DNA of 18,677 nucleotides from Clostridiaceae bacterium. Its GTDB lineage: Bacteria > Bacillota > Clostridia > Acetivibrionales > DTU013. Each line of letters opens with the position of its first letter. Within the stretch, counting starts at the first letter, position 1. Below are positions 1 through 7,393 of the stretch, one piece after another. The stretch covers positions 1-18,677 of the forward strand of contig JAAZKL010000234.1 of assembly GCA_012799845.1 (NCBI GenBank), given 5' to 3'. A model generated the notes under the pieces. That model was not told the origin of the DNA, ran no database searches, and saw only the letters and a program-made list of their open reading frames with translations. The position numbers and the translations under genes are program-made.

Positions 1-136
1 CGACCAGGCCCAGGGTCTCGCCCTTGTCTATATGAAAACTTACATCATCTACAGCCTTGACATATATGGGGTGAAAGATGCTTCCTCCGACACGGAAATA
101 CTGCTTAAGATTCTTCACTTCGATAAGTCTGCTCAT
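1..136 (-). CDS. oppF: Oligopeptide ABC transporter ATP-binding protein OppF (N-terminal part only)
   Basis: Only the first 45 codons are in the window; the gene continues beyond position 1. The visible protein starts MSRLIEVKNLKQYFRVGG and reads on through a segment ending VDDVSFHIDKGETLGLV. This is the normal beginning of the second ATPase of Opp/Dpp peptide importers, stopping just before the Walker A loop. The ATG at 136 overlaps the oppD stop by four bases (ATGA), which indicates translational coupling. OppF would pair with OppD to power peptide import through OppB/OppC. The insertion before VKAVDDVSF (residues about 17-25) is typical of OppF/DppF rather than OppD. The assignment rests on this short N-terminus plus gene order. 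Confidence 0.85.
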   Translation of the reverse strand, partial: MSRLIEVKNLKQYFRVGGSIFHPIYVKAVDDVSFHIDKGETLGLV

Positions 137-1134
137 GCTCCCTGCCCCCTCCTTTCAAATTCTTCCTTCTGCAAAAGCCAGCACGCACTGTAATGCGTTT
201 CGGACAGGTCCGTGTATTCCGGCATCCTGCCGAGACATATCTTCATGCAGCTGTTGCAGCGGGGCGCGAAGGGACATCCGGCAGGCGGATTGAGCATGTC
301 CACCGGCGTGCCTTCGATGGGGATAAGTTTCCTGTGTTCCTTGTCTGTCAGCCTGGGTATGCTCCTGAGCAGCCCCTTTGTATACTCGTGCCTTGGGTTG
401 TAGAATATTTCATCGGCCGTGCCGCACTCAACCACTTTTCCGCCATACATGACCGCTATTTTCTGGCACATGTTGGCTACGATGCCAAGGTCATGGGTTA
501 TCATGATGATGGACATGCCTATCTTCTGCTTCAGTTCCATCATGAGCTCCAGTATCTGCGCCTGTATGGTCACATCCAGGGCTGTCGTCGGCTCGTCGGC
601 GATCAGCAGCTTGGGTTCGCATGCCAGCGCTATGGCTATCATGACCCTCTGGCGCATACCTCCCGACAATTCATGTGGATACTGCTTCATCCTTTTTGCG
701 GGTTCATTGATGCCGACCAGGGTCAGCAGTTCGACAGCGCGTTCGTATGCCTGCTCTTTGTTCTTGTCGGTATGCAGCAGGATCACTTCCATTATCTGGT
801 TGCCTATGGTGTATACAGGGTTCAGGCTGGTCATCGGGTCCTGGAATATGATGCTCACCTCATTGCCCCTGATTGCGCGCATCTCAGCTTCGGACATGTC
901 ATTGATCCTGTGCCCGTTGAAATCGATGGTTCCTCCGACAATGCGTCCGGGATACGGGATCAGCCCCATCAGCGAGTACGCGGTGACGCTCTTTCCGCTG
1001 CCGCTTTCCCCGACGATCCCGAGCACTTCTCCTTCCTCCATTTTTATCGAAACATCATTCAGCGCCTTCACCTCACCTGCCGGTGTAAAGAAGGAAACTC
1101 GCAGATTCTTTATGTCAACCAGTGTATTTCCCAT
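133..1134 (-). CDS. oppD: Oligopeptide ABC transporter ATP-binding protein OppD
   Basis: Cytoplasmic ATPase subunit of a peptide importer. Visible motifs are Walker A GESGSGKS (residues 42-49), Q-loop FQDPMTSLNP, ABC signature LSGGMRQR, Walker B LLIADEP, and the H-loop ITHDLG. The C-terminal extension GCPFAPRCNSCMKIC carries the cysteine cluster typical of Opp/Dpp ATPases, which separates them from other ABC ATPases. I chose the ATG at 1134 because GAGGTG sits about seven bases upstream. A GTG at 1143 is in frame but lies inside that ribosome binding site. The gene lies 45 bp after oppC and overlaps oppF by four bases. Its substrate could be oligopeptides, dipeptides or another solute; without the binding protein the specificity is open. 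Confidence 0.92.
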   Translation of the reverse strand: MGNTLVDIKNLRVSFFTPAGEVKALNDVSIKMEEGEVLGIVGESGSGKSVTAYSLMGLIPYPGRIVGGTIDFNGHRINDMSEAEMRAIRGNEVSIIFQDPMTSLNPVYTIGNQIMEVILLHTDKNKEQAYERAVELLTLVGINEPAKRMKQYPHELSGGMRQRVMIAIALACEPKLLIADEPTTALDVTIQAQILELMMELKQKIGMSIIMITHDLGIVANMCQKIAVMYGGKVVECGTADEIFYNPRHEYTKGLLRSIPRLTDKEHRKLIPIEGTPVDMLNPPAGCPFAPRCNSCMKICLGRMPEYTDLSETHYSACWLLQKEEFERRGQGA

Positions 1135-1179
1135 TATTTTCACCTCAATCTATCAGTACTGCTGTACTGCAATTTAAAA

Positions 1180-2229
1180 TCAGTCTTTCAGCTTCGGGTC
1201 AAACGCATCTCTCAGGCCGTCCCCGATCAGGTTGAACGAAAGGATGATCAGGCTGATCATGATCGCGGGCGCCAGAAGCCTGTGGGGATATGAAGTTATC
1301 CCGCTGATGGCCTGCGAAGCCATCGAGCCCAGGGACGGCATCGGGGCTGCCACGCCTATGCCTATGAAACTGAGGAAGCTTTCCGTAAAAATGGACGAAG
1401 GGATCTGCAGGGTCGTAGTCACGATCAGCGCTCCCATACAGTTTGTCAGCAGGTGCTTCCTTATTATCCTGCCATGGCTTGCTCCCAGCGCTTTTGCCGC
1501 TGTTACGAACTCCTGCTCCTTCAGCGTCAGTATCTGGCTTCGGACTATCCTGGCCATGCCGACCCAGTACAATAGCGCAAACACGATAAAGATACATATC
1601 AGTCCGACACCTATTGTATTTATCCAACTGAAACCGGGTACGTTGTTTGCCAGGTTCTCCAGGGGATATTTCAGCGTGACCATCAGCAGTATGATGATAA
1701 GTATGTCAGGCACGGTGTATATGATATCGACGATACGCATCATTACCAGGTCCACCTTGCCGCCGAAGTACCCTGCGATGGCGCCGTAGAGCGAGCCTAT
1801 CAGAAGCACGAGCGCGCTGGCTACTATACCCACCAGCAGCGACACGCGGCTGCCCATCATGAGGCGGATCATGATATCCCGCCCCAGCGAGTCGGTCCCG
1901 AGAAAATGCGGGAACACACTTTGCCCCTGCGCCATCAGTTCAAGTTCCTGCTCCGAATACTCCATCGGAGCCAGGTTTTCGCTCCCCCTTATCTGCTGTT
2001 CATATGAATAAGGGTAGATGACAGGCCCTATAAATGCGAATATCATGATAATTATTATCACAGCAAAGCTTACCATGGCTATTTTATTCCTTTTGAACCG
2101 GCGCATGCCGTCGCGCCAGAAGCTGACGCTTTTGCGCATGACAACGAGGCTTTGCTTCTCCTCGCTGTCAGCCGGCAGGAAATCCGAAACATCCAGCTGC
2201 AAACTAAGTGGATTTTTCTCCTTTGTCAT
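1180..2229 (-). CDS. oppC: Oligopeptide ABC transporter permease OppC
   Basis: Membrane permease of the peptide importer, 349 residues. A roughly 45-residue cytoplasmic N-terminus precedes the first membrane segment (about 50-72), as is usual for OppC/DppC. The periplasm-facing motif FLGTDSLGRDIMIRLMMG (109-126) is highly characteristic of DppC/OppC. A further set of hydrophobic segments follows. The ATPase-docking loop (about 238-262, EQEFVTAAKALGASHGRIIR) matches the EAA motif of binding-protein-dependent permeases. The protein ends in the common LGDGLRDAFDPK-like pattern (IGDGLRDAFDPKLKD). The ATG at 2229 has GGGGAG upstream at a rather long spacing. It follows oppB by 88 bp. Confidence 0.93.
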   Translation of the reverse strand: MTKEKNPLSLQLDVSDFLPADSEEKQSLVVMRKSVSFWRDGMRRFKRNKIAMVSFAVIIIIMIFAFIGPVIYPYSYEQQIRGSENLAPMEYSEQELELMAQGQSVFPHFLGTDSLGRDIMIRLMMGSRVSLLVGIVASALVLLIGSLYGAIAGYFGGKVDLVMMRIVDIIYTVPDILIIILLMVTLKYPLENLANNVPGFSWINTIGVGLICIFIVFALLYWVGMARIVRSQILTLKEQEFVTAAKALGASHGRIIRKHLLTNCMGALIVTTTLQIPSSIFTESFLSFIGIGVAAPMPSLGSMASQAISGITSYPHRLLAPAIMISLIILSFNLIGDGLRDAFDPKLKD

Positions 2230-2272
2230 TTTTTTAAATCGCTCCCCGTTCTAATTTTGTTCCCGTTACGCT

Positions 2273-2303
2273 GATCCGGCTTATGGATCCATAGGGTCGG
2301 ATC
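2273..2303. repeat. Inverted repeat in the oppB-oppC gap
   Basis: A 12-bp perfect palindrome, TATGGATCCATA (2282-2293), is flanked by GATCCG (2273-2278) and CGGATC (2298-2303), which are also complementary. It can form a stacked hairpin in the mRNA between oppB and oppC. It may affect transcript stability or be a protein site; the sequence does not decide this. Confidence 0.4.
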
Positions 2304-2317
2304 ATATCCCGCCGCGG

Positions 2318-3235
2318 CTACTTGAGCTTGATACGCGGGTCGATCAGCTTGTACGCGATGTCGACCATCAGGTTCATGGTGACTATCAGCGCCGCAAGAA
2401 AAATGGTAGTTCCCATGATCAGCGTATAATCCCGGTTTGTTATCGAGCTTATGAAATCATTGCCAAGTCCGGGTATGGTAAATATCTTCTCTACGACAAA
2501 ACTCCCTGTCAGCGTATACGCAAGCAGCGGTCCGAGGTATGTGACTACCGGCAGGATCGCGTTCCGCAGCGCGTGCTTGAACAGCATCTTGAACTGTGAC
2601 AGGCCTTTTGCCCTGGCCGTCCTCATATAATCCTGCCCCAATACCTCCAGCATGCTCGAACGCATCAGCCTGGTAATATAAGCTGTCGGGTAGAATGACA
2701 GGGCCATTACCGGCATGATGTAATGCAACGGCGAAGAAAGCCCGTATGTCGGCAACAGTTTCAGCTTTACACTGAATACTATCATCAGGACCGTTGATAC
2801 CACAAAGCTCGGTACTGCAATACCGCATGTCGACACCACGATTATAACGTTGTCGATCCACTTGCTCCTGTTCATTGCCGCTATGCTTCCAAGCGTAATA
2901 CCTATAAGAACAGCAACAAGGACGGATATCCCGCCGACCCGCGCGGACACCTTGAATCCGTTGGATATGATCTGATTCACGGTACGCCCTCTCTGCTTGA
3001 TCGACGGACCCATGTCGCCTCTCAGAAGCCTGGACATATAGTTGCCGTATTGGACTATCAACGGCTTGTCCAGCCCGTACTTTTCATTCAAAGCTTTCAA
3101 TGTCGCTTCGGACGGGGCTTTTTCAGCAAGGAAAGGCCCGCCGGGAACCATGTTCATCAATATGAATGTAATGGTCGCGATGAGCCACAGCGTGACTACC
3201 GCAAGCAAGACTCTTTTAATGATATATTTAGCCAT
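2318..3235 (-). CDS. oppB: Oligopeptide ABC transporter permease OppB
   Basis: First gene of the operon and partner of OppC in forming the membrane channel; 305 residues from the chosen start. The N-terminus MAKYIIKRVLLAVVTLW begins with a membrane segment (about 7-28) followed by NMVPGGPF, a standard OppB/DppB feature. The docking loop GQDYMRTARAKGLSQFKMLF (about 200-219) is the EAA motif. The end VDIAYKLIDPRIK is also typical. The start is the ATG at 3235, with AAGGGGTG five bases upstream. An in-frame TTG at 3259 would add eight residues but has no ribosome binding site. The operon lacks a binding-protein gene upstream of oppB, so OppA may be downstream of oppF or elsewhere. Confidence 0.93.
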   Translation of the reverse strand: MAKYIIKRVLLAVVTLWLIATITFILMNMVPGGPFLAEKAPSEATLKALNEKYGLDKPLIVQYGNYMSRLLRGDMGPSIKQRGRTVNQIISNGFKVSARVGGISVLVAVLIGITLGSIAAMNRSKWIDNVIIVVSTCGIAVPSFVVSTVLMIVFSVKLKLLPTYGLSSPLHYIMPVMALSFYPTAYITRLMRSSMLEVLGQDYMRTARAKGLSQFKMLFKHALRNAILPVVTYLGPLLAYTLTGSFVVEKIFTIPGLGNDFISSITNRDYTLIMGTTIFLAALIVTMNLMVDIAYKLIDPRIKLK

Positions 3236-3262
3236 CAGGACACCCCTTCTGTTCAACAAAAC

Positions 3263-3296
3263 GGGGTTATCTATTCTGTACCGAGCAGATGACCCC
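3263..3296 (-). promoter_or_regulatory. Leader hairpin of the opp operon with alternative pairing to the oppB RBS
   Basis: On the minus strand GGGGTCATCT (3287-3296) and AGATAACCCC (3263-3272) pair at nine of ten positions around a 14-base loop. The ACCCC of the 3' arm is also complementary to GGGGT in the oppB ribosome binding site (AAGGGGTG), 20 or so bases further on. The two pairings exclude each other. This is a pattern seen by eye; no known riboswitch class is recognised. Confidence 0.35.
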
Positions 3297-3314
3297 TACA
3301 ATAAGTCTGTAAAC

Positions 3315-3343
3315 ATAATACATGATAGAAAAGAATAATGCAA
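3315..3343 (-). promoter_or_regulatory. Sigma-A-type promoter of the opp operon
   Basis: On the minus strand TTGCAT (-35, 3338-3343) is separated by 17 bases from TATTAT (-10, 3315-3320). Transcription would begin near 3308 and give a leader of about 70 bases before oppB. Spacing and both boxes are close to consensus. Confidence 0.6.
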
Positions 3344-3450
3344 TTCGAAAAAGCATATATTTTTTTCTTAAATTTTTTACTATATTGCCTAATATTGAGT
3401 GCAGTTGAATCAAATAATCATGTCAAATGCAGCAATATCAAGCTTTCCAG

Positions 3451-3494
3451 CCGAATCGCCCATGCGGTGCACATGCCGGCGAACGATGCTTCGG
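3451..3494. other. GC-rich, potentially structured island in AT-rich DNA
   Basis: CCGAA (3451-3455) pairs with TTCGG (3490-3494), and TCGCC (3456-3460) pairs with GGCGA (3478-3482), leaving a one-sided 7-base bulge. An apical region contains TGC-GGT-GCA. The island is strikingly GC-rich compared with some 300 bp of AT-rich DNA around it. It may be a small structured RNA, an operator or a relic; the function is unknown. Confidence 0.25.
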
Positions 3495-3663
3495 ACCAAA
3501 ATCCGGATGTGTAATGTTATATTTATGCATTATTTTTTGTTATTTGTTTGAATTTTATGTTCATATTTTTTGTGATATGTAGCAATATTCTTTTGCTTTT
3601 CTGTGCTCATACAACAAAATACAAAAATAAACGATATTTTGCGATAACATATAACAATACATG

Positions 3664-3698
3664 ATAAAAGCAATGTGTATAAAACACATTGCTTTTAT
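3664..3698 (-). terminator. Rho-independent-type terminator of the leu operon
   Basis: A perfect 15-bp inverted repeat (arms 3664-3678 and 3684-3698) with a five-base loop. The stem core is GCAATGTGT and the ends are A/T runs, so in the minus direction the stem finishes in a TTTTAT tract. It lies about 120 bp after the leuB stop and could also act on the opposite strand. Confidence 0.7.
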
Positions 3699-3727
3699 AC
3701 TTTGCCCGGTATAATTATAAACATCAG

Positions 3728-3831
3728 GTCTGCCTGTTTCAGAGTTCAGCCTGCCTGGTCTGCTTTAGAGTTCACCAGGCCTGGTCTGTTTCAGAGTTCA
3801 GCCTGCCTGGTCTGTTTCAGAATTCAGCCCG
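3728..3831. repeat. Four 26-bp tandem repeats overlapping the leuB 3' end
   Basis: Units start at 3728, 3754, 3780 and 3806. Shared core on the plus strand is CTGTTTCAGAGTTCAG. The last unit contains the leuB stop (3817-3819) and the codons for the final Ala-Glu-Phe, so the array looks like stepwise duplication of the gene's 3' end into the spacer. Units differ by a few substitutions each. Confidence 0.9.
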
Positions 3832-4905
3832 CCTTACTTCTTCGGCTATCAGCCTTCCCATTTCCCTGGTTCCGACCACAGTGCCGCCGTAGTACGCTAT
3901 GTCGGATGTCCTGTATCCCTTGTCGAGTACCCTGACCACGGCATTTTCGATGAGGTCGGCTGCGAAATTCTCACCCAGTGAGTATCGCAGCATCATCGCG
4001 GCCGAAAGGACAGTCGCGATAGGGTTCGCTTTATCCTGTCCGGCAATGTCCGGCGCGGAACCGTGTATCGGCTCATATAGCCCCGGTTTTCCGCTTCCCA
4101 GGCTGGCGGAAGGCAACATACCTATGGAGCCCGTTATCATGGAAGCTTCATCGGACAGGATATCGCCGAACATATTGGTCGTCACGATCACGTCAAACTG
4201 GCCGGGGTTCCTGATGAGCTGCATTGCGGCATTGTCCACATACATATGGTTCAGCGCGATGCCCGGGTAATCCTTCGATACCTTTGTCACGACTTCGCGC
4301 CACAGCCTGGAGCTTTCCAGCACATTGGCCTTGTCGACGGATGTAACGATGCCGCGGCGTTTAGAGGCTGCCTCGAACGCTATCCTGGCTATCCGCTCTA
4401 TTTCTGGCACGGAATACTTTTCGGTATCATACGCCCATTCATTCGGCGTGCCTTTTTCCGATCTTCCCCTTTCGCCGAAATAGATACCGCCTGTCAGTTC
4501 GCGGACGACGAGTATATCGATTTTCCCGTCGACTATCCCGGGCTTCAGCGGGGATGCTTCCCTCAGCGCCTCATATATGACTGCAGGCCTGAGATTCGCA
4601 TACAGCCCGAGCCCTGCCCTTATGCCCAGCAGACCTGCCTCAGGCGTACTGTCCCCAGGAAGCCCTTCCCATTTCGGTCCTCCGACGGCGCCAAGCAATA
4701 CCGAATCGCTTTCTTTGCAGGTCTTCAGCGTGGACTCCGGCAGCGGCAGCCCATATTTATCTATGGCACAGCCTCCCATCAGCACCTCGCTGAATACGAA
4801 ACTGATGCCGCATTTCTCACTGACTGCTTCAAGGACGGTGATGGCCTGGTCAACGATCTCAGGACCTATCCCGTCGCCTTTAATGACTGCGATTTTGTAA
4901 TCCAA
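3817..4905 (-). CDS. leuB: 3-Isopropylmalate dehydrogenase
   Basis: NAD-dependent oxidative decarboxylation of 3-isopropylmalate to 2-oxoisocaproate, the third step of leucine synthesis, in the cytoplasm. The family N-terminus YKIAVIKGDGIGPEIVDQA is present. So are the metal/substrate-binding block NMFGDILSDEASMITGSIG and the cofactor loop GSAPDIAGQDKANPIATVLS near the C-terminus. Length (362 residues) is normal. I place the start at TTG 4905 because GGAGGAAG lies five bases upstream. The in-frame ATG at 4920 would give five extra residues, but the GGAGGAAG would then be inside the gene and nothing upstream replaces it. Last gene of leuC-leuD-leuB. The stop codon is embedded in a 26-bp tandem repeat array. 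Confidence 0.95.
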   Translation of the reverse strand: MDYKIAVIKGDGIGPEIVDQAITVLEAVSEKCGISFVFSEVLMGGCAIDKYGLPLPESTLKTCKESDSVLLGAVGGPKWEGLPGDSTPEAGLLGIRAGLGLYANLRPAVIYEALREASPLKPGIVDGKIDILVVRELTGGIYFGERGRSEKGTPNEWAYDTEKYSVPEIERIARIAFEAASKRRGIVTSVDKANVLESSRLWREVVTKVSKDYPGIALNHMYVDNAAMQLIRNPGQFDVIVTTNMFGDILSDEASMITGSIGMLPSASLGSGKPGLYEPIHGSAPDIAGQDKANPIATVLSAAMMLRYSLGENFAADLIENAVVRVLDKGYRTSDIAYYGGTVVGTREMGRLIAEEVRRAEF

Positions 4906-4925
4906 AGATACTTCCTCCATTCTTA

Positions 4926-5041
4926 TATCTGCCCGGGTCTTGCCCCGGGTATCCGCTCAAATTTTGCCTCGGTATCTGCCCGGATCTTGCACCGGGTATC
5001 CGCTCGAATTTCGCCCCGGTATCTGCCAGAAATACCCATGG
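4926..5041. repeat. Degenerate 23/24-bp tandem repeats between leuD and leuB
   Basis: Five units start at 4926, 4950, 4973, 4997 and 5020. They alternate between a TATCTGCCCGG form (24 bp) and a TATCCGCTC form (23 bp), giving a higher-order 47-bp dimer. The array fills nearly the whole spacer, leaving only the ribosome binding site of leuB and 13 bp after leuD. Confidence 0.85.
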
Positions 5042-5054
5042 CATATCGAACATA

Positions 5055-5543
5055 TCAGCCCTGGTTCCTGATATAGCCGACAAGCCCTTCGGCCTTGATG
5101 ATCTCCTGCATGAATTCAGGGAACGGCACAGCCTTGTAGGATCTGCCCTTTGTCTTGTTGGTGATGGCGCCGGTATCGAAGTCCACTTCGACCACATCAC
5201 CGTCACTGATATCTTCTGCCGCTTCGGGGCACTCAACTATTGGCAGCCCGATATTGATGGCATTGCGGTAGAATATCCTTGCGAATGTCTTAGCTATGAC
5301 ACAGGATATGCCTGATGCCTTGATCGCTATCGGAGCATGTTCCCTTGAGGAACCGCACCCGAAGTTAGTACCTGCCGCTATAATATCGCCAGCCTTCACC
5401 CTGCCGGCGAACCCCGGATCAAGATCCTCCATGCAGTGCGCGGCCAGTTCCTTCGGATCGCTTGTATTCAGATACCTTGCGGGGATTATGACATCAGTGT
5501 CCACATTATCTCCATATTTGATCACATTGCCCTGTACCTTCAT
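5055..5543 (-). CDS. leuD: 3-Isopropylmalate dehydratase small subunit
   Basis: Small (swivel) subunit that, with LeuC, isomerises 2-isopropylmalate to 3-isopropylmalate through dehydration and rehydration. It is 162 residues, the length of the short bacterial/archaeal type. Family motifs are GDNVDTDVIIPARYLNTSDP (residues 11-30) and the GCGSSREHAPIAIK block that lies near the active site. The YLNT tetrad falls in the loop linked to substrate choice in this family; I take leucine synthesis as the role from the neighbours leuC and leuB. The start at 5543 has GGGAGGT upstream. A longer reading frame to 5582 adds only repeat-like sequence. Confidence 0.95.
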   Translation of the reverse strand: MKVQGNVIKYGDNVDTDVIIPARYLNTSDPKELAAHCMEDLDPGFAGRVKAGDIIAAGTNFGCGSSREHAPIAIKASGISCVIAKTFARIFYRNAINIGLPIVECPEAAEDISDGDVVEVDFDTGAITNKTKGRSYKAVPFPEFMQEIIKAEGLVGYIRNQG

Positions 5544-5560
5544 CTTAATACCTCCCGTCC

Positions 5561-5681
5561 TCGATGTGTCCTTACGGTCCATCAGAACCCTGCGTTCTGA
5601 GTTCTTCTTGCCAGTTCTTCTTGCCAGTTCTTCTTGCCGCGCTTTTCCCTGTCGATGTTTCCTTACTCTCCATCAGAACAC
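5561..5681. repeat. Direct repeats in the leuC-leuD gap
   Basis: Two similar 30-bp copies starting TCGATGT and ending CCATCAGAAC (5561-5590 and 5652-5681) flank three perfect 13-bp copies of AGTTCTTCTTGCC at 5600-5638. The remaining spacer to 5772 has further fragments resembling CCATCTGAGAAC. Confidence 0.8.
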
Positions 5682-5772
5682 ACTCTATATACTTTGTTTG
5701 CCGATCCGCTCTTTCGATTTGCCCGAGCATATCCGATCCATCTGAGAACTCATTGAATCCATCTGTCGGTCC

Positions 5773-7056
5773 TCACAGCTCATCCGGCGAAGCGATCCTG
5801 CCGGCAACTGCCGATGCAGCCGCAATGGCGGGGCTTGCCAGGTAGACTTCGCTCTCCGGATGGCCCATCCTTCCGACAAAATTCCTGTTGGTGGTGGCAA
5901 CTGCCCTTTCGCCTTTGGCAAGTATCCCCATATGCCCGCCCAAGCAGGGTCCGCAGGTCGGGGTGCTGACAGCGGCGCCGGCCTCGATGAATATGTCGAA
6001 GAGGCCTTCGTCCATCGCCTGCTTCCATATCTTCTGAGTTGCAGGGATTATGATGCATCGCACGTCAGGATGCACTGCACGACCTTTTAGCACTTGTGCT
6101 GCCGACCTCATATCCTCTATCCTTCCGTTGGTGCATGAACCTATTACTACCTGGTCTATTTTGATTTCTCCCACTTGGTCGATCGTCCTCGCATTGCTCG
6201 GCAGATGCGGGAACGCTACCGTAGGCTTGACCGTATTCAGGTCGATGACGTACTCGCGGCAGTAAACCGCATCCTCATCGGCTTTATATACCTTATACGG
6301 CTTCGTGGAATGTTCCCTCACATACTCAAGAGTCTTTTCGTCTACATCGAAGATGCCGTTTTTAGCCCCGGCTTCTATGGCCATGTTCGCCATTGAGAAC
6401 CTGTCGTCCATCGAAAGATGTTCGAGCCCGTCTCCCGTGAACTCCATCGATTTGTACAGAGCGCCGTCAACGCCGATCATGCCGATGATATGCAGTATTA
6501 TGTCCTTGCCGCTGACCCATTTGCCCGGTTTTCCTGTCAGCACGAAGCGTATGGCTTCCGGCACCTTGAACCACGCCTCTCCTGTCGCCATGCCGGCTGC
6601 CATGTCCGTGCTTCCGATGCCTGTCGAAAATGCCCCAAGAGCGCCGTATGTGCACGTGTGCGAGTCGGCACCGATCACAACGTCCCCGGGCACCACCAGG
6701 CCCTTTTCAGGCAGCAGCGCGTGTTCCACGCCCATGCGCCCGATCTCGAAAAAGTTCACTATACCCATTTCACGGGCAAATTCCTTTATGAACCTGACCT
6801 GTTCCGCCGACTTTATATCCTTGTTCGGCGTAAAGTGGTCAGGCACGATCGCTATCTTGTTTTTGTCAAACACCCGGTCCCTGCCGATCTTTCTGAACTC
6901 CTTCACCGCTACAGGAGTTGTGATATCGTTTCCAAGAACCATATCGAGCCTGGCTTTGATCAGCTGTCCCGCTTCCACTCTTTCCAGTCCGGCATGGTCC
7001 GCCAGTATTTTCTGTGTCATCGTCATGCCTCTTGCCTTTGTATCTGTACCGGTCAT
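5773..7056 (-). CDS. leuC: 3-Isopropylmalate dehydratase large subunit
   Basis: Iron-sulfur subunit of isopropylmalate isomerase, 427 residues. The three cluster-ligating cysteines are all present: C308 in IGSCTNGRIEDMR, and C368 and C371 in TCGPCLGGHMG. It also has GADSHTCTYGALGAFSTGIG and the late block TTNRNFVGRMGHPES. The length is that of the short LeuC/HacA-type subunit, not the roughly 466-residue E. coli type, consistent with the short LeuD. The ATG at 7056 has GGGAGGG seven bases upstream. An internal ATG at 7020 with AGAGG is a weaker alternative. First gene of the leu operon; 229 bp of repeat-rich spacer separates it from leuD. leuA is not in the window. Confidence 0.95.
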   Translation of the reverse strand: MTGTDTKARGMTMTQKILADHAGLERVEAGQLIKARLDMVLGNDITTPVAVKEFRKIGRDRVFDKNKIAIVPDHFTPNKDIKSAEQVRFIKEFAREMGIVNFFEIGRMGVEHALLPEKGLVVPGDVVIGADSHTCTYGALGAFSTGIGSTDMAAGMATGEAWFKVPEAIRFVLTGKPGKWVSGKDIILHIIGMIGVDGALYKSMEFTGDGLEHLSMDDRFSMANMAIEAGAKNGIFDVDEKTLEYVREHSTKPYKVYKADEDAVYCREYVIDLNTVKPTVAFPHLPSNARTIDQVGEIKIDQVVIGSCTNGRIEDMRSAAQVLKGRAVHPDVRCIIIPATQKIWKQAMDEGLFDIFIEAGAAVSTPTCGPCLGGHMGILAKGERAVATTNRNFVGRMGHPESEVYLASPAIAAASAVAGRIASPDEL

Positions 7057-7393
7057 GAATCATCCCTCCCATTTGCCTGCAATACAGCGTCTTTGCGGTA
7101 TAGCATCGCAACATTACGTAATGTGGTATCGCATTGAGTTGGATACTTGCTGTGCCGTCCTGCCGTTTGGCGGTTATCCTGCCCGGAAACAGCAGCCATA
7201 CCGCATAGGCATATTTGCCTGTCATGGACAGCGTCCGTTCTCTGCAGACCTCTATGTGGCCTGGTGCTTCCTGAACTGCCGATAACAATATCCAACTGTT
7301 TAGTATATATAATAATGCCTGGTACGATTCTATTCTTCCTGATACTTACTGAAATAGCGGGCCAATATGAATGTTTTTTGTCGTTTGAAAATA
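7057..7393 (-). promoter_or_regulatory. Leader/promoter region of leuC
   Basis: A 337-bp gap between araC-type gene and leuC with no convincing gene. A TATACT box (7302-7307) could be a -10, but no good -35 is visible. A perfect 14-bp palindrome ACATTACGTAATGT (7111-7124) sits about 55 bp before the leuC start and is flanked by direct GNGGTAT motifs, so it could be an operator. I looked for a T-box (AGGGTGGNACCGCG) and a leucine-rich leader peptide and found neither. No clear terminator follows the upstream regulator, so read-through into leuC is possible. Confidence 0.35.

Larger units (their letters stand above)
3236..3816. other. 581-bp intergenic region between oppB and leuB
   Basis: No gene is visible. 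From low to high coordinates it holds the opp leader hairpin and promoter, a very AT-rich stretch (about 3344-3660), a GC-rich island at 3440-3510 within it, the leu terminator hairpin (3664-3698), and a 26-bp tandem array that runs into the end of leuB. The AT-rich part could carry upstream activator sites or curvature, but I can identify none specifically. Confidence 0.6.

Noticed and set aside
193..1293. Long plus-strand open frame opposite oppD
   Set aside because: It is the antisense of a clear ABC ATPase with all motifs; no ribosome binding site and no recognisable protein.
6305..7285. Long plus-strand open frame opposite leuC and its leader
   Set aside because: It is a shadow of leuC; the composition is that of a reversed gene and there is no start signal.
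7053..7295. Small minus-strand protein of about 80 residues ahead of leuC
   Set aside because: It overlaps the leuC ribosome binding region, has no good start signal and no family resemblance.
7057..7300. T-box riboswitch or leucine leader peptide before leuC
   Set aside because: The AGGGTGGNACCGCG core is absent on the minus strand, and the short frames in the leader have no leucine-codon run.
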